From: Alistipes sp.
GTDB taxonomy: Bacteria; Bacteroidota; Bacteroidia; Bacteroidales; Rikenellaceae
Direction of reading: 5' to 3'
Assembly (NCBI GenBank): GCA_020026375.1
Contig: JAHHQN010000001.1
Span: forward strand, 133,207 to 197,206
Length of the DNA stretch: 64,000 bases
Below the pieces are notes generated by a model, which did not search any database, had not been told where the DNA came from, and saw only the letters and a list, made by a program, of their open reading frames with translations. Below are positions 34,357-43,446 of the stretch, piece by piece. Positions within the stretch are counted from its first letter, which is position 1; each line of letters opens with the position of its first letter. Position numbers and translations under genes: made by a program.

Positions 34357-35841
34357 TTAGTAGCTGCGGGCGAACAATACGCGGCGGTGTGAAGGCTTGC
34401 CGGTGAAGATACACTTGCCCTCTTCCTCCTCCACATCGAAGGGGATACAACGGATAGTAGCCTTGGTCGCCTCCTTGATGGCCACCTCGGTCTCCACGGT
34501 GCCGTCCCAGTGAGCGGAGATGAAGCCGCCCTTCTCGTCGAGCACGCGCTTGAACTCCTCCCAGGTGTCGACCTTGGTAATCATCGACTGGCGGTAGTCG
34601 TAAGCCTTCTTGAAGATGTTGTTCTGGATATCGGTCATCAGCTGCTCGACCAGCTCCACGAGACCCTCCTGCGATACGGTCTCCTTCTCCAGCGTGTCGC
34701 GGCGCACCAGCTCCACGGTGTTGTTCTCCATGTCACGGCCACCCATAGCCAGACGCACGGGTACACCCTTCAGCTCGTACTCCGAGAACTTGAAGCCCGG
34801 ACGTACGTTGTCGCGGTCGTCGATCTTGACGCTGATACCCTTCTCCTTCAACTGTGCGGCGATGGTCTCGAAACGCTCGACGATGGCCTTCAGCTGCTCC
34901 TCGGTCTTGTAGATGGGGACCATGACCACCTGAATGGGCGCCAGTTTGGGAGGCAGCACCAGACCGTTGTTGTCGGAGTGGGCCATGATGAGCGCACCCA
35001 TCAGACGGGTCGAAACGCCCCACGAGGTAGCCCACACATATTCGCGCTTGCCCTCCTTGTTGACGAACTGCACGTCGAATGCCTTGGCGAAGTTCTGACC
35101 CAGGAAGTGCGAAGTACCGCTCTGCAGTGCCTTGCCGTCCTGCATCAGCGCCTCGATGGTGAGGGTGTCCTCCGCACCGGCGAAACGCTCGTTGGGCGAC
35201 TTGTGACCCACGATGACGGGCAGCGACATCCAGTTCTCGGCGAAGTCGCGGTAGACGTTGATCATCTTCTCGGCCTCGGCCACAGCCTCCTCACGGGTGG
35301 CGTGGGCGGTGTGACCCTCCTGCCACAGGAACTCTGCGGTGCGGAGGAACAGACGGGTACGCATCTCCCAGCGCACGACGTTGGCCCACTGGTTGCACAA
35401 GATGGGCAGGTCGCGGTACGACTGAATCCAGTTCTTGTAGGTGTTCCAGATGATGGTCTCCGAAGTGGGACGCACAATCAGCTCCTCCTCCAGTTTGGCA
35501 TCGGGGTCAACCACGATACCGTTGCCGTGGGGGTCGTTCTTCAGACGGTAGTGGGTCACCACGGCGCACTCCTTGGCGAAGCCCTCGACATGGTGAGCCT
35601 CCTTCGAGAAGAACGATTTGGGGATAAACAGGGGGAAATAGGCGTTCTGATGGCCTGTCTCCTTGAACATTTTGTCCAACACATCGTGCATCTTCTCCCA
35701 AATGGCGTAGCCATAAGGTTTGATGACCATGCAACCGCGCACGGCCGAACTCTCTGCCAAACCGGCCTTTACCACCAGCTCGTTGTACCAACGCGAGTAA
35801 TTGTCGTCGGATTTGGTGAGGTCTTTAAGTTCCTTTGCCAT
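34357..35841 (-). CDS. proS: Prolyl-tRNA synthetase (archaeal/eukaryote-like type)
   Basis: Charges tRNA-Pro. 494 residues, class II synthetase with motif 2 (RWEMRTRLFLRTAEFLWQEGHTAHA) and motif 3 (LMGALIMAHSDNNGLVLPP). It lacks the editing insertion of the long bacterial ProRS and has the C-terminal extension, as in the archaeal/eukaryotic-like class common in Bacteroidota. Single-gene unit, promoter 35885-35917 and terminator 34301-34335. Confidence 0.96.
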   Translation of the reverse strand: MAKELKDLTKSDDNYSRWYNELVVKAGLAESSAVRGCMVIKPYGYAIWEKMHDVLDKMFKETGHQNAYFPLFIPKSFFSKEAHHVEGFAKECAVVTHYRLKNDPHGNGIVVDPDAKLEEELIVRPTSETIIWNTYKNWIQSYRDLPILCNQWANVVRWEMRTRLFLRTAEFLWQEGHTAHATREEAVAEAEKMINVYRDFAENWMSLPVIVGHKSPNERFAGAEDTLTIEALMQDGKALQSGTSHFLGQNFAKAFDVQFVNKEGKREYVWATSWGVSTRLMGALIMAHSDNNGLVLPPKLAPIQVVMVPIYKTEEQLKAIVERFETIAAQLKEKGISVKIDDRDNVRPGFKFSEYELKGVPVRLAMGGRDMENNTVELVRRDTLEKETVSQEGLVELVEQLMTDIQNNIFKKAYDYRQSMITKVDTWEEFKRVLDEKGGFISAHWDGTVETEVAIKEATKATIRCIPFDVEEEEGKCIFTGKPSHRRVLFARSY

Positions 35842-35884
35842 AATATACTTGATTTATAATTTTTTCTCGGTCTTATTGAAGATG

Positions 35885-35917
35885 CAAATATACAAAAAAA
35901 ATATAAGGTCTGTCGCA
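35885..35917 (-). promoter_or_regulatory. Promoter of proS
   Basis: Minus strand: TTG (35917-35915), 22 nt, TATATTTG (35892-35885). The TTG falls in the loop of the upstream gene's terminator. Confidence 0.68.
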
Positions 35918-35933
35918 ATGACAGACCTTATAT
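35894..35933 (-). terminator. Terminator of the outer-membrane protein gene
   Basis: A perfect 14-bp stem (35901-35914 with 35920-35933) followed on the minus strand by seven T. Confidence 0.92.
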
Positions 35934-35952
35934 TTATGGGAAAATCTCGCTT

Positions 35953-37665
35953 TTAGAATCGGAAGCCCAACGTCAGCGACACGAAATGGCGGCGGAACCG
36001 GGTGTTGTAGAGGCCGCTTTCGGTCACGATTTCACCCGTGGAGGGGTTGCCCGAGAAGAAGAGCTGATAGTCCGACGATTTTTCGGTGAGGTTCTGATAC
36101 GCAAAGTCGAAGTAGGCATGACCCAGCGAGAAACCCAGACCGGTCGAGAAGTAGTAGCTCTTTGTCACAGGCGGCATGCCTGCGTTGGGATTGGTGACAT
36201 ACGACTGCTCGTCGCGGAGCATCGAGTCGCTGTAACCGCCACCCACACGGAGGGCCAGCATGGGCAGGGGACGCACCTCGAGACCCGCACGCAGGGTGTT
36301 GTTGCCCTGATAGAGGTCGCGGAACTCGTTGTTGTAGCTCTCACACGGAATGGTGTTGTAGGGGGTATTCTTGGCGCGGATACCGTTGTACCATGCGCGC
36401 TCGTAGTCCACCGACAGAATCGCCGTCTTGCCCAGCGTGTACGATGCACCGACCAGCAGGCGCGAAGGCGAGATGAAGTCCCAGCTGTTGTCGCCCTCGT
36501 CGTAGACACCGGGCGCATAGTTGCCGTAGGGGGTCACCTCACCCGTTGCGACAGTACCCAGCTCCGAGGTCATGTCGGCATTGTAGGAGCGGTCGAGCGA
36601 GTAGTAGGTGGGCGAATGGAAGGCCACACCGATACGCAGTCCCTGCGTGGGGCGGACGATGACACCCAACTTGAAGTTGATGCCGCTGCCCTCCAGCGCA
36701 CTGCCCTGATAGAGGTTGCTGTATAACAGTTCCTTGGAAAGCGGACGGCCCTCACCGTCGTGAGAGGGGACATTGCCGCCCTCGTTGTTGAAGTAGCCGT
36801 ACTCCTCCTGATATATCACCTCGCGCTTGAGCGACACGCTCTGCACGCCGAGGGTGGCACCCACATAGATGACATTGTTGAAGTTGGCACCCATCGAGAT
36901 GTCGAACTCGTTGATCGAACCCTTGTTGAGCATCTCCAGCGAGTGAAGCACCGAGGCATTGCTGCCGATGAACTCGGGGGTCCAGCGCGGATCGTTCTGT
37001 GTGCCGAGGTTCGACACCATCATCACGTCATAACCCAGGATAGCCGGCCACAGGTTGGGGGCATGGTCCTCCATGAAGATGGCGCCCTTGTCGTTCTGTC
37101 TCACCCCGTATTCGCCCAGTTGCTGCGCGAAGATATCGGCGATGGTGGGCATATAGTGCTTGGGGTTGGCGTTGTCGAAACGCGACTCCGACGAGAAGGA
37201 GGTGCGGGTGTTGAAGTCGGCGATACGGTTCAGGCCGAAACCGAGGGTCAGGCTCGTAAGGCTCGACCGCGAGTTCTCCAGCACATTGATGGCCGCGCCG
37301 AAGTTGGCCGCCGCAAAACGGGTGCGGTCGTTCTTCTGCCAGGTCCGGGTGCCGGGTGTGGAGGCCGAGGTGACCGACACGATGGGCGACACCGACACAT
37401 CGTTGCCGTTATACATACCCAGACCGGCCGGGTTCATCGACATCGAGGTGAGATCGGCACCCAGCGAGGTCATCGCGCCACCCATACCCATCGCACGGGC
37501 GGTGCCGAAGGCATGTGTACGCGAGAGGTTGGCCAAATCGGTCGACCACAACACGTCCTGACCGAGTACCACGCCGCCGAATTCCAACTGAGGCCGCGAC
37601 GGCTGGGCCTTGACCGCAGCGGCACCCATCATCAGCGCCGCCGCAAAAAACAATAGACGTTTCAT
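35953..37665 (-). CDS. Outer-membrane beta-barrel protein, OmpP1/FadL-like
   Basis: A 570-residue protein with a signal peptide (MKRLLFFAAALMMGAAAVKA). TARAMGMGGAMTSLGADLTSMSMNPAGLG (about 60-90) is the N-terminal OmpP1/FadL motif; many amphipathic strands and a terminal Phe (GFRF) follow. FadL-like channels admit hydrophobic compounds; in Bacteroidota the group also includes PorV-like proteins, and I cannot separate the two. Start at 37665 rather than the open frame from 37689, to give a proper signal. It is 30 nt behind the Gly/Tyr-rich lipoprotein gene. Confidence 0.82.
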   Translation of the reverse strand: MKRLLFFAAALMMGAAAVKAQPSRPQLEFGGVVLGQDVLWSTDLANLSRTHAFGTARAMGMGGAMTSLGADLTSMSMNPAGLGMYNGNDVSVSPIVSVTSASTPGTRTWQKNDRTRFAAANFGAAINVLENSRSSLTSLTLGFGLNRIADFNTRTSFSSESRFDNANPKHYMPTIADIFAQQLGEYGVRQNDKGAIFMEDHAPNLWPAILGYDVMMVSNLGTQNDPRWTPEFIGSNASVLHSLEMLNKGSINEFDISMGANFNNVIYVGATLGVQSVSLKREVIYQEEYGYFNNEGGNVPSHDGEGRPLSKELLYSNLYQGSALEGSGINFKLGVIVRPTQGLRIGVAFHSPTYYSLDRSYNADMTSELGTVATGEVTPYGNYAPGVYDEGDNSWDFISPSRLLVGASYTLGKTAILSVDYERAWYNGIRAKNTPYNTIPCESYNNEFRDLYQGNNTLRAGLEVRPLPMLALRVGGGYSDSMLRDEQSYVTNPNAGMPPVTKSYYFSTGLGFSLGHAYFDFAYQNLTEKSSDYQLFFSGNPSTGEIVTESGLYNTRFRRHFVSLTLGFRF

Positions 37666-37695
37666 ATACTTGCTCTTATCTCTTCTCATGAATGA

Positions 37696-38862
37696 CTATC
37701 TGCCGCCATAGTGACGACCGCCGCCCGACGACGAACCGCCGCGCGAGCCTCCTCCGTAGCTGCCGCCGCGTGAACCGCCGCCATAGCTGCCGCCGCGCGA
37801 ACCGCTGCCGTAACTGCCCGACGAACCGCTGTTGTAGGAGTTGTTGCGGTTGTTGTAGTTGCTGTTATAGCCGCTGTTGTTGTTGCGGTTGCTGTCGTAA
37901 CGGTTGTTGTAGGAGTTGTTGCGGTAGCCGCTGTTGTAGCGCGAGCCGCCGCGACCGCCCGAACCGCGATAGCTGCCCGACGAACCGTTGCGATAGGTCT
38001 CGCGACCCTCATAACGGCTGCCCGTGTGGTAGTAGCCGCGGCCACCCGAACGGTAGTAACCTCTGTTGGAGTAGCCCGAGCCGCCACGTCCGCCGCGATA
38101 GTAGCGGTTACCCGAACCCCAGTTGCCGGGGACATAGCGCGAACCGTAGCGGTGGTAATAGGGCGCCCAGTCATGGTGGTGATGGTGGTGATGATGGCAG
38201 CCGTACCAGGGGTCGTAGCCCCACCAGGGGTCATACCACGAGCCGTGCCAGCCCGAATGCCAGCCGAAGTTGAATCCCCAGCCCCAGCTGCCGAAACCCA
38301 TGTTCCAGCCGTAGGAGGGATAATGCCAGCCGTAATACCACGGGTCGACATAGTAGACGGGACGTCCCCACGAACCGAACATCGAGGAGATGTATTTGGG
38401 TTCCACCCACACCTCGTCGCCCATGACAATCACATTGTAGAATGCGGGGTCATAGGCCGACACATAGTTGAACGACGAGCCGTAGCGGAAGTTGAAGTAG
38501 CTCGACGGCATGCGGTAGGAGGGCGAGTTGAAGCCTCTCAGACGGCGTTCGTAAGCCCCTTCGTAGGTGTCCTCGACCATATCGTCGAACCCCTCGCGCG
38601 ACTTGTAGCTGTAATATTCGTTCTTGGCGGCCGCCGCCTCGGCTTCGGCGATGCGGGCCTGCCATTGCGCCTTGCGGGCTTCGGCCTCGGCTTTCTCGGC
38701 CTCGGCACGTGCCTGCTCGCGCTTGGCGATGCTGACCTTGCTGTGGGTGGTGTATAAGTCATCTCCGGCATACTGGCCTGTCGAAGTGTAATATGCCGAC
38801 GTGCAACTGCCCATGAGCAATGCCGTGAGCAACAGCGATAGGATATAGACCGTTCTTTTCAT
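37696..38862 (-). CDS. Gly/Tyr/Ser/Asn-rich lipoprotein with a natural 8-His tract
   Basis: 388 residues, unrecognised family. Lipobox MGSC (Cys20), an Ala/Glu/Lys/Arg coiled-coil-like segment (about 45-80), a Trp/Tyr-rich middle (DPWYYGWHYPSYGWNMGFG) and eight consecutive His (223-230) next to Cys222. The last 130 residues are low-complexity Gly/Ser/Arg/Tyr/Asn with GSRGGSYGG repeats (37730-37815 in DNA). The His tract may bind metal, and the tail looks disordered or adhesive; both are inference. First gene of a pair with the outer-membrane protein. Confidence 0.75.
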   Translation of the reverse strand: MKRTVYILSLLLTALLMGSCTSAYYTSTGQYAGDDLYTTHSKVSIAKREQARAEAEKAEAEARKAQWQARIAEAEAAAAKNEYYSYKSREGFDDMVEDTYEGAYERRLRGFNSPSYRMPSSYFNFRYGSSFNYVSAYDPAFYNVIVMGDEVWVEPKYISSMFGSWGRPVYYVDPWYYGWHYPSYGWNMGFGSWGWGFNFGWHSGWHGSWYDPWWGYDPWYGCHHHHHHHHDWAPYYHRYGSRYVPGNWGSGNRYYRGGRGGSGYSNRGYYRSGGRGYYHTGSRYEGRETYRNGSSGSYRGSGGRGGSRYNSGYRNNSYNNRYDSNRNNNSGYNSNYNNRNNSYNSGSSGSYGSGSRGGSYGGGSRGGSYGGGSRGGSSSGGGRHYGGR

Positions 38863-39160
38863 AATGCACATCTGTTTATGCGTTTCACCATTTTATAATA
38901 TTAACGGAATTCCGTCCGTTTTAGTATTCTGCCGGCGGCCACTCCGCCGCCTTTTTTGTGCCGTCACCACAGCGCAACGGAAAAAAACACCACCCTCCAC
39001 CGGAAAAACGGCGGAAAACCGACTTCATTTTCCCCGGTCGGCAACGCCGCGAAGCACCGTTTCCGTGATACAAATATATGGAAAAATCTCTGTTTCGGGT
39101 GAAAAAACGGGGTTTTCGGACTTTTTTTCAAAAAAATTAATTTTTTTTCGCCCAAAAGTA
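38863..39160. other. Gene-free stretch before tRNA-Ser
   Basis: Holds a GGCGG..CCGCC hairpin with a T-run (about 38934-38957, plus strand) but no plus-strand gene upstream of it, then increasingly A/T-rich DNA. No coding signal. Confidence 0.5.
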
Positions 39161-39189
39161 TTGCAATAAAAAAATAATGTCTATATTTG
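39160..39189 (+). promoter_or_regulatory. Promoter of tRNA-Ser
   Basis: ATTG (39160-39163), 18 nt, TATATTTG (39182-39189). Confidence 0.7.
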
Positions 39190-39215
39190 CAGCCGTAAAC
39201 GAACGACTAATACAC

Positions 39216-39302
39216 GGAAAGATGACGGAGTGGTCGAACGTGCCGCACTCGAAATGCGGTGTGCGGGTAACTGCACCGGGGGTTCGAATCCCTCTCTTTC
39301 CG
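39216..39302 (+). tRNA. tRNA-Ser (anticodon CGA)
   Basis: Acceptor GGAAAGA pairs with TCTTTCC. Anticodon stem CCGCA/TGCGG around CTCGAAA, long class II variable arm, T-arm GGGGTTCGAATCCCT. Discriminator G; CCA not encoded. Confidence 0.97.
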
Positions 39303-39306
39303 CTCC

Positions 39307-39339
39307 AAGAGATGTTTCAATGAAACATCTCTTTTTTTT
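39307..39339 (+). terminator. Terminator of tRNA-Ser
   Basis: A 12-bp stem (39307-39318 with 39322-39333) running into eight T. Confidence 0.92.
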
Positions 39340-39546
39340 GCCTTCGCCCGAACACCCCCTCCCCACATCATTCCCCTGCTGTTCCGCCACCGCCCCCTCA
39401 CGGTGTCCCACACCTTGCATCGACCTTTCGCACCGTCTGTCCACACCGCTTTGCATTACTTCCGCCCGACAGACCTCGGCACGCCGCGTCCGCCGACCTG
39501 TCCCCCTCTCACAACCACAGGCGCACTCCTCCCCCACCGCGCGCAC

Positions 39547-39580
39547 AAAAAAAGACGGAACCCCGAAACGGGATTCCGTC
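39547..39580 (-). terminator. Terminator of the yidD/rnpA operon
   Basis: A 12-bp stem with one G-T pair (39554-39565 with 39569-39580) then seven T on the minus strand. 39340-39546 holds no gene I can support. Confidence 0.88.
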
Positions 39581-39617
39581 ATAAAGCGACAAAAACAATG
39601 CTGTCAGAGCAATCCGA

Positions 39618-39827
39618 CTACGGCACCGGGTCATATCCGCTGCCGCCCCACGGGTGGCAACGCGACAGACGCTTCACGGTGAGCCACAGCCCCTTCAGCG
39701 GTCCGTACTTGCGGAAGGCCTCCAGCGCATACTGCGAGCAGGTCGGCACAAACCGACACGAGGGCGGTGTCATCGGCGAGATGCACAGCTGATAGAAGCG
39801 AATCAGCAGAATGAACGGCAGGGCCAT
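39618..39827 (-). CDS. yidD: Membrane protein insertion efficiency factor YidD
   Basis: 69 residues, start MALPFILLIRFYQLCISPM. The conserved core PTCSQYALEAFRKYGPLKG and CHPWGGSGYDPVP end are complete. It is a membrane-associated amphipathic helix protein that helps YidC. The start at 39827 leaves 7 nt to the rnpA stop; the open frame to 39878 would overlap rnpA and adds non-homologous residues. Confidence 0.94.
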   Translation of the reverse strand: MALPFILLIRFYQLCISPMTPPSCRFVPTCSQYALEAFRKYGPLKGLWLTVKRLSRCHPWGGSGYDPVP

Positions 39828-39834
39828 TATCCGC

Positions 39835-40209
39835 TTACATACGCGCCACAATCTGCTGGAGAATCTTTCGCACTGCATGTTCGATGTTCTTATAAGGCAA
39901 CACCTCTTTGGAGGAGTAGACGAGTGCCAAATCGAGGTTCATGCCCTTCTGTGCGTCATGCAGGATACCCTTCTGAAGGCGGTAGGCCTCCCTGGTTCGG
40001 CGTTTCAGGAGATTGCGCTTGTTGGCTCTCTTGTGGAAACGCTTGGGTACCGAGAACATCACCTCGACGGAGTTCTCGTTGTCGACCTCGGCATACCACA
40101 CATATCGGAACGGGAACACAAATCCGCTTTCGCCACTCTCAAACAGGCGCTTTACGGCTCCAAGCGAATGGAGTCGTTCCGAACGGGGAAGAGAGCGGTC
40201 GTCTGACAT
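39835..40209 (-). CDS. rnpA: Ribonuclease P protein component
   Basis: The protein subunit of RNase P, which removes 5' leaders from pre-tRNAs. 124 residues; the RNR signature reads KRANKRNLLKRRTREAYR (about 60-77), with an N-terminal RSERLHSLGAVKRLF. 10 nt after hemD and 7 nt before yidD. The canonical rpmH neighbour is missing (it is at 16.1 kb). Confidence 0.95.
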   Translation of the reverse strand: MSDDRSLPRSERLHSLGAVKRLFESGESGFVFPFRYVWYAEVDNENSVEVMFSVPKRFHKRANKRNLLKRRTREAYRLQKGILHDAQKGMNLDLALVYSSKEVLPYKNIEHAVRKILQQIVARM

Positions 40210-40219
40210 AGCGTTAATG

Positions 40220-41077
40220 TTATTTTTCGGTTACGGTACGCTTGGCACGGCTCTTCTTGGCGAGCTTGTGCTGCTGCGAACGGATAAAATCTTCGTTGCT
40301 GGTGTCGGCCGAAAGCTGCACGGGCAACACCTCTTCGCCCTCGGCAATCTTGTCGAGGTAGATGTCGATGGCCTTCACCATCGAAGGAGCGGCCGGACGG
40401 GGTGCGTTGGCCAGCACCGTGATGCCGGCATCGAGCGCCGTTTTGAGTGCGCCGTCGCCGAACACCGCCAGCGGGGGCAGGTTCTCGGTGCCGAACTTCT
40501 CGATGAGGGCCTTGATGTCGGAGGGCGAATAGAGCGCCACCATACCGAAATCGGCCAGCTTCACATCGTCGAGGTCGGCCGACACCGTGCGCGCCAGAAT
40601 GACGGGATCGACCGCCAGTTTCAACTTGGCCAGAGCGTCGGGCAACTCGGGTTTGTGGGGTTCGCTCAGCGCGAGGAGGAACTTCTCGTCCTTGTGCTTG
40701 ATAATCTGCTCGATGAGCGAGGTAAACGAACCGTCGGCAAACGAAATCTTACGTTTGCGATATACGATATATTTCTGTAAATAAAGAGCGACTGCCTCGG
40801 TCTGACAGATGTATTTCATCGTCTCGGGGACAGTGATGCGTGCCTCCTCACAAATATGGAAGAAGCTGTCGACCGTGGTACGCGAGGTAAAAATCACGGC
40901 GGTGTGATCGAGAATTTCGATTCTCTGTGAACGGAACTCTTTTAACGAGACTCCAACTACGCGGATGAAGGGATGATAAACAATCTCTACGTTGTGCTTC
41001 TGAGATAATTCGTAGAATGGGGATTTCTCAAATATGGCAGGTTTCGGCTGGGAAACCAATACGCGCTGGATTTTCAA
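40220..41077 (-). CDS. hemD: Uroporphyrinogen-III synthase family protein
   Basis: Family that closes hydroxymethylbilane into uroporphyrinogen III. 285 residues; AVIFTSRTTVDSFFHIC and a second domain with FGMVALYSPSDIKALIEKFG fit the two-domain HemD fold, with a long basic C-terminal extension (KKSRAKRTVTEK). In Bacteroidota this gene normally lies between DUF4271 and rnpA, as here. No other tetrapyrrole gene is in the window, so activity is inferred. Confidence 0.85.
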   Translation of the reverse strand: MKIQRVLVSQPKPAIFEKSPFYELSQKHNVEIVYHPFIRVVGVSLKEFRSQRIEILDHTAVIFTSRTTVDSFFHICEEARITVPETMKYICQTEAVALYLQKYIVYRKRKISFADGSFTSLIEQIIKHKDEKFLLALSEPHKPELPDALAKLKLAVDPVILARTVSADLDDVKLADFGMVALYSPSDIKALIEKFGTENLPPLAVFGDGALKTALDAGITVLANAPRPAAPSMVKAIDIYLDKIAEGEEVLPVQLSADTSNEDFIRSQQHKLAKKSRAKRTVTEK

Positions 41078-41107
41078 TTTTAAAAGTTTTATAATTAAGT
41101 ATTAGTC

Positions 41108-42247
41108 TTACAGTTTCTTAAGTGCCAGCAGCCACAAGAGGCTGACAGGGAACAATTCCACGGTGCAAAGGTACAAAAACCAATGCAAAATTGAAATTTT
41201 TTTAGAAAGAAACAGACTAATTGTCTCTTTTACATAGACAAAAAGCGCCGTCGACAACATAAAAGCCATGACCACAAGCAGCCAGCGGCCGCTGCCCGAA
41301 GGCACGAACATGTAGAGCAGCAGGGGCGGGGTACAGAAAATCACGAAGAGCGAGAAGCAGATTCTTTTCAACTGCCAGAGCTGCGAGATGAAGTCGCGGC
41401 ACAGCAGCACCTCGCCCGTGGCGCGAAGCGTCACATACTGAAAGAGATGCACCCCCACCAGGACAATCGGAACGGCCAGGGTGACGGCCAGCGCGGCACC
41501 GCCGTCGAGCAGTGCGCCCACCTCCTGCGGCACCCATTCGCCGAAGAAACGCACCACGGCGGCACCCGTCATCAGTGCGCCCACCCATGCCGAGGCATCG
41601 AGCAGCCGCATGAGGTTGTTGTTGTTCGACCCCGGAGAGAGCCGCTCGCCGGAGGTGTGATGGGTGAAGATACCGCCCAGAAGCGCCTTCACATCGGGCA
41701 GAAACTTGTTGATGACCAGTGCAAAGGAGAAGGCCACCATCAGCACGAAGCCCTGAAACAGAGGCTGACCGACCAGTGACGGCGTGCGCAGCGTCACGGG
41801 CAGCTGCTCTTCGACGACAAGCGAGCGGCTGCCGAAAATCACGGGAGCCTCCACCTCACGGAACAAGGTGTCGGCCGGCACGACCAACGAATCGGCCGCC
41901 GCCGAGGGGAGCGAGTCCCTACCGACATATATTAAGGAATCGGCCGCACCGTCGTGCAGCGAATCGGCCGCCGATACCGCCAGGGAGTCAGCCGCAGGTG
42001 GCACGGCAACGCCTGTTTCGGGGCCGTGCAGCGCGGCGGACGGTCGCCTCGTCACCGGAGCCGCCTTCGCAACTGCCGGGGAGGCGTTGCGTGATATATC
42101 GGCACGATGAGCCGCTCCGTCCTTCTGCGAGGGACGGGGTGGTGCGGTCACCTCCTTCCGGGGGCGGACATCAAGGCTGTCGGCCACAAAGCCGCCGCCC
42201 GTCGTGCCGCTCACGACACGACCATACGATAGGTTCTCCGCTGTCAT
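41108..42247 (-). CDS. DUF4271 membrane protein with an N-terminal ADSL-repeat region
   Basis: 379 residues. The first 150 are soluble, Pro/Ala/Ser-rich and contain five ADSL-type repeats (spaced by 8 residues between about 85 and 117). The rest has about six hydrophobic helices and the C-terminal HWFLYLCTVELFPVSLLWLLALKKL, characteristic of DUF4271. Function unknown. Its start overlaps the histidine-kinase stop by one base (TGATG). Confidence 0.85.
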   Translation of the reverse strand: MTAENLSYGRVVSGTTGGGFVADSLDVRPRKEVTAPPRPSQKDGAAHRADISRNASPAVAKAAPVTRRPSAALHGPETGVAVPPAADSLAVSAADSLHDGAADSLIYVGRDSLPSAAADSLVVPADTLFREVEAPVIFGSRSLVVEEQLPVTLRTPSLVGQPLFQGFVLMVAFSFALVINKFLPDVKALLGGIFTHHTSGERLSPGSNNNNLMRLLDASAWVGALMTGAAVVRFFGEWVPQEVGALLDGGAALAVTLAVPIVLVGVHLFQYVTLRATGEVLLCRDFISQLWQLKRICFSLFVIFCTPPLLLYMFVPSGSGRWLLVVMAFMLSTALFVYVKETISLFLSKKISILHWFLYLCTVELFPVSLLWLLALKKL

Positions 42248-43434
42248 CAGGCCTCAAAGAGTCGTTTTATGGTGATACGTATGGTGGTACCCTTCCCCGG
42301 CTCGGAGTCGATGACTGCGATTTTGCCGTGGTGGTACTCCTCGATGACGCGCTTCGACAACGACAGTCCCAGACCCCAGCCGCGCGTCTTGGTGGTGAAT
42401 CCGGGTTCGAAGATACGGTTCCAGTTGCCTTTGGGGATACCCTTGCCCGTATCGCGCACATCGACCATGATGTTCCTGTCGTCGGAGGAGATGGTCACAT
42501 CGATGGCTCCGTGGCCCTGAAGGGCATCGAGCGAGTTCTTCATCAGGTTCTCGACCACCCACTCGAAGAGGGCGGCGTTGATGTTGGCCTGCACGGGGGC
42601 GATGGCCAGACCGTTGTAGTCGAGGGTCACATTGCGCGGTATGCGCTTGCGGAAATACATCACCGACTCGCCCACCACCTCATTGATGACGGCCGGTTCC
42701 AGCGGGGTCTCCGAACCGATTTTCGAGAAGCGGTCGACAATCTTCATCAGGTGGGTCAAATCCTTCTCCATCTCGGCCACGGCCTCCTGGTCGATGTCCT
42801 GCGATTTGAGGTACTCCACCCAGCCCAGCAGCGACGAGGTGGGGGTGCCGAGCTGGTGGGCCGTCTCCTTGGCCAGACCTATCCACACGCGGTTCTGCTC
42901 GTCGTGCTTCGACGAACGGAAGGCGATGAAGCCCATCAGCACGAAGACGGTGATGACCAGCAGCTGTATGATGGGGAAATAATACAACGACTTGAGCAGC
43001 TGCGACTGTCCGTAGAAAATCAGCAGATAGTGTTCGTTGTTCCACCAGAAGGTGACCTTCTGCGGCGGATTCTCCTCGGCGAACTCCTCAATCTGACGGC
43101 GCAGGTGGTCGGGGTGGCCGATGATATCGCCGGGAATCAGGTGGGAGTAGACCACCTTGAAGTTCTCGTTGATGATGATGAACGGGATATTGTTGTTGTT
43201 CGAAAGAATCTGCTTGACGACCGGGTCGTCAACAACGGCCCCCAGCGCGTCGCGGTTGACGCGTTGCAGGGCGTTGGCCCACAATGCCACATCGTGCTGT
43301 TCCTTCTCCTTGAGTCGCTGCGCCATGTTGTTGGTGTAGAGCAACGAAAGCGCGGCCAGCAGTATGCCGACCACGATAATCACCACGCGGTGACGGAAAG
43401 TGAACATGTCACGAATAGTTCTCATCTTCTGCAT
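42247..43434 (-). CDS. Sensor histidine kinase without an adjacent response regulator
   Basis: 395 residues: helix at about 17-34, periplasmic sensor of about 115 residues (IPFIIINENFKVVYSHLIPGDI), second helix at about 152-172, then a dimerisation box with the phospho-His AKETAHQLGTP (His193), N box ENLMKNSLDAL, and G boxes DTGKGIPKG and GWGLGLSL. The signal is unknown. It is embedded in a housekeeping operon with no partner regulator nearby, so it is an orphan in this window. A start at 43425 is also possible. Confidence 0.9.
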   Translation of the reverse strand: MQKMRTIRDMFTFRHRVVIIVVGILLAALSLLYTNNMAQRLKEKEQHDVALWANALQRVNRDALGAVVDDPVVKQILSNNNNIPFIIINENFKVVYSHLIPGDIIGHPDHLRRQIEEFAEENPPQKVTFWWNNEHYLLIFYGQSQLLKSLYYFPIIQLLVITVFVLMGFIAFRSSKHDEQNRVWIGLAKETAHQLGTPTSSLLGWVEYLKSQDIDQEAVAEMEKDLTHLMKIVDRFSKIGSETPLEPAVINEVVGESVMYFRKRIPRNVTLDYNGLAIAPVQANINAALFEWVVENLMKNSLDALQGHGAIDVTISSDDRNIMVDVRDTGKGIPKGNWNRIFEPGFTTKTRGWGLGLSLSKRVIEEYHHGKIAVIDSEPGKGTTIRITIKRLFEA

Positions 43435-43446
43435 CTCGGTGTTCTG

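Noticed and set aside
38934..38957. Hairpin with T-run on the plus strand
   Set aside because: There is no plus-strand gene upstream to terminate, so I do not annotate it as a terminator.
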